DNA of 28,005 bases, from NCBI GenBank assembly GCA_002314455.1, contig DCFZ01000019.1:9103-37107 (forward strand). The letters are read 5' to 3'. Source of the DNA: Lentisphaeria bacterium UBA1791. GTDB lineage: Bacteria; Verrucomicrobiota; Lentisphaeria; Victivallales; Victivallaceae. The notes beneath the pieces are model-generated. The model did no database searches and was not told where the DNA came from. It saw nothing but the letters and a program-made list of their open reading frames with translations. Numbering within the stretch: position 1 is the first letter of the stretch; every line of letters starts with the position of its first letter. Below, piece after piece: positions 23,047 to 28,005 of this stretch. The position numbers and the translations under genes were made by a program.

Positions 23047-24422
23047 GTTGTTATCACTTCATCGGCATCGGCGGCATCGGTATGAGCGCGCTCGCCGCGA
23101 TGTGCCGCGCCAACGGCGACGTCGTCACGGGCAGTGACCGCGGCTACGGTCAATGCGCCAACAACCGCATTTTTGAACCGCTCGAAAAGGCGGGGATCAC
23201 CATTTTTCCGCAGGACGGTTCGTTCATCCGGTCGACGCGGCCCGACTTCCTCGTCTGGTCGAGCGCGATCGAGGAGGACAATCCCGATCTTGCCGCCGCG
23301 CCCGGGATACCGCGCTTGCATCGCGCGGAATTGCTCCGCAAGCTGATCGGCGAATTCCCCGGCGTGTCGATCGCCGTCACCGGCAGTTGCGGCAAAAGTT
23401 CCGTCACCGCCTATCTCGCGGAAGCGCTCGACAATCTCGAACTTGCGCCGGATTGTCTCAACGGCGCGCTCGTCAAGCGTTTCATTCGCAGAGAAAATGC
23501 CGGCAACTATCAGCGCGGCAGCGGCCGGTACTTCGTCTTTGAAAGCGACGAGAGCGACAAGAGTCTGCTCGGCTATCAGGCGGACTACGCCGTCGTCCTC
23601 AACTTGGGGTGCGATCATTATGACACGGCGGAACTCGGCCGCGTTTTCGGTACTTTCCTGAGCCGCACCCGGCGCGGCGCCGTTGTCGAGGAGCACGTTT
23701 TTGAGGCGGTCAAAAGTTTCCTGCCGCCGGAACTGCCCGTCAGAATTTTCGGCGTCGGCGATTCCTGCGACTACCGTCTGGAAAGTTACGCGGTGCGCGA
23801 TCACGTGCCTTATGCGAAGTTTGCCGGCATGCCGGAAGTGGCGTTGCCGCAGAGCGGTCACCACGTCGCTATGAATGCGTTGAGCGTTCTGGCGATGCTC
23901 GAAATGCTCGGCGTCGACCGCGCCGCCGCATTGAATGCGCTCACGGTTTTCGACGGCGTCTGGCGGCGCAGCGACAGTCACGGCACGACGAAATGCGGCG
24001 CGAAAATCTTTGACGACTACGCCCACAATCCCGAAAAGATCCGCGCCTGTCTGGAAGCGATGCGCGAGATCACCCCCGGGCGCATTTTCGCCGTCTATCA
24101 GCCGCACGGTTACGGCCCTTTCGGTTTCATGCGCGATACATTGCTTGAATACCTTGACGGCGATCTGCGCGAAAAGGACCGTTTCTACTTGTGCGAACCC
24201 TACTATGCGGGCGGCACGTCGAGCTTCAAGCCGACGGCGCACGAGGTGCTTGCCGACTGGCAAACGCGCGTGAAACACCCGGCGCGTTTCATCGAGGTCG
24301 CTTCGCGCGAAACCTTGCAGAAAGCTTTGCTTGCCGAGCTCAAAAAAGGCGATACCCTCGTCATTATGGGCGCCCGCGACAACTCGTTGAGCGACTTCGC
24401 CGAAAGTTTTCGCGATGCGTAA
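23043..24422 (+). CDS. Divergent MurC-like Mur ligase
   Basis: 459 residues with the three-domain layout of MurC (UDP-N-acetylmuramate-alanine ligase). Seen are the Rossmann start HFIGIGGIGMSALA, an altered P-loop VTGSCGKSSVT (112-122; MurC usually has GTHGKT), ESDESD (167-172), NLGCDHYD (187-194), VWRRSDSHG (306-314), DDYAHNP (324-330; usually DDYGHHP) and YQPHGYGP (352-359; usually FQPHRYSR). The nucleotide-handling acidic residues remain, but several positions used by MurC for its substrate differ. It may be a second MurC, an Mpl-like recycling ligase or a ligase for another substrate. The family is firm; the substrate is open. It overlaps rsmB (ATGA) after AAAGGAGGAG. Confidence 0.82.
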   Translation: MSCYHFIGIGGIGMSALAAMCRANGDVVTGSDRGYGQCANNRIFEPLEKAGITIFPQDGSFIRSTRPDFLVWSSAIEEDNPDLAAAPGIPRLHRAELLRKLIGEFPGVSIAVTGSCGKSSVTAYLAEALDNLELAPDCLNGALVKRFIRRENAGNYQRGSGRYFVFESDESDKSLLGYQADYAVVLNLGCDHYDTAELGRVFGTFLSRTRRGAVVEEHVFEAVKSFLPPELPVRIFGVGDSCDYRLESYAVRDHVPYAKFAGMPEVALPQSGHHVAMNALSVLAMLEMLGVDRAAALNALTVFDGVWRRSDSHGTTKCGAKIFDDYAHNPEKIRACLEAMREITPGRIFAVYQPHGYGPFGFMRDTLLEYLDGDLREKDRFYLCEPYYAGGTSSFKPTAHEVLADWQTRVKHPARFIEVASRETLQKALLAELKKGDTLVIMGARDNSLSDFAESFRDA

Positions 24423-24425
24423 AAT

Positions 24426-24454
24426 TTGTAAATGCGCGCAAGTTGTGATATATT
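24426..24454 (+). promoter_or_regulatory. Promoter of gltA
   Basis: TTGTAA (24426-24431), 17 bases, TATATT (24449-24454). It begins three bases after the Mur-ligase stop, so gltA has its own start even without a terminator between them. Confidence 0.7.
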
Positions 24455-24499
24455 AAGCGTTTGGGCAATTTCAACAACTGTGAAAAAGGAATGGATGCG

Positions 24500-25807
24500 A
24501 TGAAAGAGGCAAATATCGATCGGGCAACGCTGACTTTCGGCGACCAGTCGGTGGAACTTCCGGTCGTGACCGGCACCGAGGGGGAACGCGCCCTGGATAT
24601 CTCGCATCTGCGGGAAAAAACCAAATTGGTGACGCTTGATCCCGGCTTGGGCAACACCGCCAGCTGTTTCAGCAAAATCACCTACATCGACGGCGAACGC
24701 GGCATTTTGCGTTACCGCGGGATCCCGATCGAGAAACTCGTTGAAAAGGTGATGTTCATCGACGTCGCGTATCTGCTCGTCCACGGGGAACTCCCGAGCG
24801 AGGAGGAAAGGCACAACTTCTCTCAGCTCTTGAACTTCAACTCGCTGATGCACGAAGACATGCGCCACTTTTTCGATCTTTTCCCGCACGACGCGCACCC
24901 GATGCACATCTTGGCGACGATGATCAACGCGATGGCGGCGTTTTATCCCAACGTCGACTCCAAATCGCTGGTCGAAAACATCGATCAGGCGACCGCGCGT
25001 GTCATCTCGATCGTCCGCACGATGGCGGCATTCGTTTACAAGAAGTCGATCGGCGAACCGGTGGTTTACCCCCGTCACGATCTTTCCTACTGCGCGAACT
25101 TCCTCAATATGATGTTCGATTCGCCGGTAAAACCCTATCAGATCCGCCCGGAAACCGTGCGGCTTTTGAACATCCTTTTCATTTTGCACGCGGATCACGA
25201 GCAGAATTGCTCCACCACCGCCGTGCGCGTCATCGGCAGCGCCCAGGTCAACTTGTACGCGACGATTTCCGCCGGCATTTCCGCGTTGTCGGGGCCGCTT
25301 CACGGCGGCGCCAATCAGGCGGTCATCGAAATGCTCCGCGCCATCCAGCAGGACGGCGACGTCGATAAATTCATCAGAATGGCAAAGGACAAAAACAATC
25401 CTTTCCGGCTGATGGGTTTCGGTCACCGCGTCTACAAGATCTACGACCCGCGCGCCGCGATCATCCGCCGCGAATGCGAGCAGTATCTCAAGACGATCCA
25501 TTACAGCGACCCCTTGCTCGACGTCGCCCACCGCATCGAGGAAGTCGCGCTCAAGGATCCCTATTTCATCGACCATCACCTTTACCCCAACGTCGATTTT
25601 TACAGCGGGATCTTGTACCGCGCGATGGGGATTCCGGAAAATATGTTCACCGCGATGTTCGCGCTGGCGCGTCTGCCCGGATGGGTCGCCCACTGGCAGG
25701 AAATGATCGGCAGTCAGACCAAGATCACGCGTCCGCGGCAGGTCTACATCGGCAAGCCGTTGCTTTCCGGCGACGTTTTCGCGTCGAAAAATCCGCTTCT
25801 CATCTGA
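24500..25807 (+). CDS. gltA: Citrate synthase (type II)
   Basis: 435 residues. The N-terminal beta region (ATLTFGDQSVELPVVTGTEG) and LDPGLGNTASCFSKITYIDG are typical of the hexameric type of Gram-negative citrate synthase. Active-site stretches are LHADHEQNCSTTAVRVIGS, GPLHGGANQAV and MGFGHRVYKIYDPRA, with NVDFYSGI near the end. It condenses acetyl-CoA and oxaloacetate. Of two in-frame ATGs, 24500 was chosen because AAGGA lies nine bases before it, while the one at 24491 directly abuts that site. No other TCA-cycle gene is nearby. Confidence 0.93.
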   Translation: MKEANIDRATLTFGDQSVELPVVTGTEGERALDISHLREKTKLVTLDPGLGNTASCFSKITYIDGERGILRYRGIPIEKLVEKVMFIDVAYLLVHGELPSEEERHNFSQLLNFNSLMHEDMRHFFDLFPHDAHPMHILATMINAMAAFYPNVDSKSLVENIDQATARVISIVRTMAAFVYKKSIGEPVVYPRHDLSYCANFLNMMFDSPVKPYQIRPETVRLLNILFILHADHEQNCSTTAVRVIGSAQVNLYATISAGISALSGPLHGGANQAVIEMLRAIQQDGDVDKFIRMAKDKNNPFRLMGFGHRVYKIYDPRAAIIRRECEQYLKTIHYSDPLLDVAHRIEEVALKDPYFIDHHLYPNVDFYSGILYRAMGIPENMFTAMFALARLPGWVAHWQEMIGSQTKITRPRQVYIGKPLLSGDVFASKNPLLI

Positions 25808-25814
25808 AAACAAC

Positions 25815-25848
25815 TTGAAAAATCTGCAAAAAGATTGTAGGTTATAAT
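25815..25848 (+). promoter_or_regulatory. Possible promoter of the secreted-protein gene
   Basis: TATAAT (25843-25848) is a good -10 box. The nearest TTGAAA (25815-25820) is 22 bases away, too far for a standard sigma-70 site. TAGGTT at 25838-25843 would give 17 bases but is a weaker -10. Confidence 0.4.
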
Positions 25849-25891
25849 ATATCGAACCAAACGGCAATCATTTTAACGGGAGAATACCGGA

Positions 25892-26461
25892 ATGAAAAAG
25901 TTTTTACTGATCCTCGCAGTCGTCTGCACCGCCTTTACCGGCGCGTATGCCGGCAACAACGAAAGTGAATTCAACGTCGGCGAAGCGTTGGCGCTCTATC
26001 TGCCCAACCGCGTGCTCGATCTGCTCGACTGCTTCAGCGTTTCGCTCGGCATCGGCCCGGTCGTCGAAGGCCGCTTGATGTTCACCCGCGCCTGCGACGT
26101 CGGCGGCGGCATCGGCTACAGCTGCAAGGCGACCAAGGAATACGGCCGTCAGATCGGCGTCGGCATCGAGGAATTCTGGTACTGGTCGCTGATTTTCGTC
26201 GGCGAGGAAAGCTACTCGATGAACGAGGGTTCCGCCTGGGTCAGGAAGTATCAGGAAGACCGCCTCGGCGTGCCCGATTTCGGGACGCGCACTTACGACT
26301 TCTTTGAAGGTCAGCGCGACTACTGGGCGATCGGCGGCGCACTCGGCCTCGGCATCGACGGCAGTGTTTACATCCACCCCGTCGAATGGGCGGACCTCGC
26401 GCTCGGATTCCTCTTTATCGACATCCGCAACGACGATCTGATTTTCGACGATTTCCGGTAA
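25892..26461 (+). CDS. Secreted protein of unknown function
   Basis: 189 residues. MKKFLLILAVVCTAFTGAYA is a clear Sec signal with an AYA cleavage site. The mature part is not recognised. It begins with a short helix (VGEALALYLPNRVLDLLDCFSV), followed by alternating Gly-rich strands (GIGPVVEGRLMFTRACDVGGG and AIGGALGLGIDGSVYIH) and a final hydrophobic strand ALGFLFIDIR. This pattern suggests a small beta-rich periplasmic or outer-membrane-associated protein. Two mature cysteines (in LDCFS and RACDV) could pair. The next gene starts 12 bases after its stop, so it probably shares a transcript with the YkgJ-like, gmk and coaC genes. Confidence 0.8.
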   Translation: MKKFLLILAVVCTAFTGAYAGNNESEFNVGEALALYLPNRVLDLLDCFSVSLGIGPVVEGRLMFTRACDVGGGIGYSCKATKEYGRQIGVGIEEFWYWSLIFVGEESYSMNEGSAWVRKYQEDRLGVPDFGTRTYDFFEGQRDYWAIGGALGLGIDGSVYIHPVEWADLALGFLFIDIRNDDLIFDDFR

Positions 26462-26473
26462 TTCCCGGAGTTT

Positions 26474-26848
26474 ATGAAAGATTTTTCGACGGCTCCGGGA
26501 GAAACGGTTTCTTCCGGAGCGTTTGTTTGTAAACGGTGCGGCAACTGCTGCCGGCGCGAGGGCGAAGTCGTTATCACCCCCCTCGAAGCCGACGCGATCG
26601 CCGCGTATCTCGGCGTCGATTTCGACGTTTTTATGCGGGATTTTACAGCGCTTTCCGCCGACCGGCGCGATCTTGTCATCGCCGGAAAAGCGGATCGCCC
26701 CTGTCGCTTCTTTGAGGAAACGGCAGAGGGGCCGCAATGCAAGATCCAATGCGTCAAACCGCGGCAGTGCCGCGATTTCCCGCTCCGCTGGAATTATCCG
26801 GGGTGGGAAAATGATTGTGCCGGAGGAAAAAATGATTCGCAGCGGTGA
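26474..26848 (+). CDS. YkgJ-family cysteine-cluster protein
   Basis: 124 residues of the CxxCxxCC family. The first cluster is CKRCGNCC (Cys19, 22, 25, 26); Cys77 follows in RPCRFF, and the second cluster is CKIQCVKPRQCRDFP (Cys89, 93, 99). The Cys pattern suggests binding of zinc or an iron-sulfur cluster; the biochemical role of the family is not established. GGAG precedes the ATG. The last 17 bases overlap the start of gmk, so the two are translationally coupled. Confidence 0.88.
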   Translation: MKDFSTAPGETVSSGAFVCKRCGNCCRREGEVVITPLEADAIAAYLGVDFDVFMRDFTALSADRRDLVIAGKADRPCRFFEETAEGPQCKIQCVKPRQCRDFPLRWNYPGWENDCAGGKNDSQR

Positions 26849-27449
26849 TCTCATCGTTCTCTCGGGGCCGAGCGGCGTCGGCAAGTCCACGTTGGTCAAA
26901 ATGGTGCGCGCCGCCCACCCGGAACTCGGCTTTTCCGTTTCCTGTACGACGCGCGCTCCGCGTCCCGGCGAAGTCAACGACCGCGAATACCATTTCCTCT
27001 CGGAAGAGGAATTTGCCCAAAAAAGCCAAAATCACGAATTTCTCGAGGAAGCCGGCATTTTCCGCCATCGCTATGGTACGCTCAAAAGCGAAGTCCTCAA
27101 TCAGTTGCGGCAGGGCAAAAGCATTTTGCTCGATATCGACTTGCAGGGCGCAAAACAGATTCGCGCCGCCGCCGAAAATGATCAGGAACTCGCCGCCGCA
27201 AGCGTCTTCGTGATGATCGTGCCCCCCTCGCTCGACGTTCTGGAAACGCGACTCCGCGGCCGCCAGAGCGAGAGCGAAGAACAAATCCAACTGCGACTCG
27301 GCGCCGCCAAAAACGAACTCGCCGGATTCCGCACTTACGATTTTCTCGTCGTCAACGACGACCTCGAAGTCGCCGCCAAAGATCTTAACCAACTGCTCGA
27401 CGTTTTCCGTATGCGTACGTCGATTGTAAAAGGAAATCCTTTCGCATGA
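26832..27449 (+). CDS. gmk: Guanylate kinase
   Basis: 205 residues, the standard length. P-loop GPSGVGKST (12-20), SVSCTTRAPRPGEVNDREYH (GMP binding), FLEEAGIFRHRYGT and LLDIDLQGAKQIR are all typical. It phosphorylates GMP to GDP. The ATG at 26832 has GGAGG five bases upstream; a GMP-binding-free extension from 26811 is in frame but unlikely. It overlaps coaC by four bases. In many bacteria rpoZ sits between gmk and coaBC, but here there is no such gene. Confidence 0.95.
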   Translation: MIRSGDLIVLSGPSGVGKSTLVKMVRAAHPELGFSVSCTTRAPRPGEVNDREYHFLSEEEFAQKSQNHEFLEEAGIFRHRYGTLKSEVLNQLRQGKSILLDIDLQGAKQIRAAAENDQELAAASVFVMIVPPSLDVLETRLRGRQSESEEQIQLRLGAAKNELAGFRTYDFLVVNDDLEVAAKDLNQLLDVFRMRTSIVKGNPFA

Positions 27450-27988
27450 AAAATCCCCCGATCGTCGTCCTCGGCGTTACCGGCGGCATCGCCGCTTACA
27501 AAGCCGCTGAATTATGCAGTCTGCTGATGCAGAACGAGTGCGAAGTCCATGTCATCATGACCGAAAATGCCACGCGCTTTGTGTCACCGCTTACTTTTCG
27601 CACCTTGAGCCGACAGGATGTGCTCGTCTCTTTGTGGGAAAATGATAACTGGCGCCCCGGTCACGTCTCTCTCGCCGACGTCGCCGATTGTTTCGTCATC
27701 GCCCCCGCTTCCGCCAATTTTATCGCCAAATTCACATACGGCATCGCCGACGACGCATTGACCACATTTGCCGCTACCTTTAACGGCAAAACATTACTCG
27801 CCCCCGCTATGAATCCCAAAATGTGGCAACATGCCGCATGTCAGGAAAATATCCAGAAACTTCGTCAACGCGGCATCCTCTTTTGCGGCCCCGTCAATGG
27901 TCGCGTCGCTTGTGGCGCCCCCGGCGTCGGCCGAATGGCGGAAGCAGGCGATATTGCCAACACCACTCTCTCCCTCCTGAAAAAATAA
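27446..27988 (+). CDS. coaC: Phosphopantothenoylcysteine decarboxylase (stand-alone CoaC)
   Basis: 180 residues, complete with its own stop. It is the flavoprotein half of CoaBC (Dfp): GVTGGIAAYKAAELCSLL binds FMN, GHVSLADVAD holds the catalytic His73, APASANFIAKFTYGIADDAL and PAMNPKMW (120-127) follow, and the flap GRVACGAPGVGRMAE carries Cys156. It decarboxylates 4'-phosphopantothenoylcysteine in CoA synthesis. The CoaB synthetase half found fused in most bacteria is missing from this frame; a separate coaB may lie just past the window, where only 17 bases remain. Confidence 0.93.
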   Translation: MKNPPIVVLGVTGGIAAYKAAELCSLLMQNECEVHVIMTENATRFVSPLTFRTLSRQDVLVSLWENDNWRPGHVSLADVADCFVIAPASANFIAKFTYGIADDALTTFAATFNGKTLLAPAMNPKMWQHAACQENIQKLRQRGILFCGPVNGRVACGAPGVGRMAEAGDIANTTLSLLKK

Positions 27989-28005
27989 CGGTGCGCAGCA
28001 CCTTA

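Overview
The window looks like ordinary chromosome from a Gram-negative bacterium of the PVC superphylum, most likely Lentisphaerota (Victivallales-like). That placement is an inference. It rests on a full set of Kdo/heptose lipopolysaccharide genes, prepilin-type proteins with an FTLIELL start and no glycine before the cleavage site, one of them carrying the H-x9-DG signature, and meso-diaminopimelate dehydrogenase. No rRNA, tRNA, phage, complete insertion sequence or CRISPR array was found.

Layout. From 138 to 11983 every gene is on the minus strand; from 12184 to the end every gene is on the plus strand. The divergent switch is the 200-bp promoter region at 11984-12183. A lone IclR-type regulator (138-884) is followed by the end of a long minus-strand operon, which runs from a promoter at 9107-9078 to a terminator at 1057-1026. 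Its order is HAD phosphatase, one-TM unknown protein, heptose-7-P kinase, kdsB, kdsA, kdsC, a giant LptC/LptA-like protein, ddh and xseB. Next upstream comes about 1.25 kb with no gene (9057-10329), packed with hairpins and repeats, including a near-exact 344-bp-period duplication. Beyond it lies a tight minus-strand group: prepilin-like protein, hisB and a chagasin-type protease-inhibitor lipoprotein.

On the plus strand an endonuclease/exonuclease/phosphatase protein and a GspG-like pseudopilin end at a strong terminator (13726-13769). They are followed by fmdB-like/rsmA/nadA. A second large operon follows: metY, a PlsC-like acyltransferase, lptD, hldD, rsmB and a divergent MurC-like ligase. 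Then come gltA, a secreted protein of unknown function, a YkgJ-type cysteine-cluster protein, gmk and a stand-alone CoaC.

How the genes work together. The two LPS blocks are complementary. The minus operon makes CMP-Kdo (KdsA/C/B), phosphorylates heptose and supplies the periplasmic bridge (LptC/A-like). The plus operon supplies the outer-membrane translocon LptD, the ADP-heptose epimerase HldD and an acyltransferase. Peptidoglycan is represented by Ddh and the unusual Mur ligase. Most promoters share a TTGaca/TTGaaa box, a 16-18 bp spacer and a TATATT -10 element.

The least explained parts are the hairpin-rich repeat region with paired (compensatory) stem changes, the 178-residue tandem repeats in the LptC/A-like protein, the altered Mur-ligase motifs, and two proteins without a recognised family (7907-8395 and 25892-26461).
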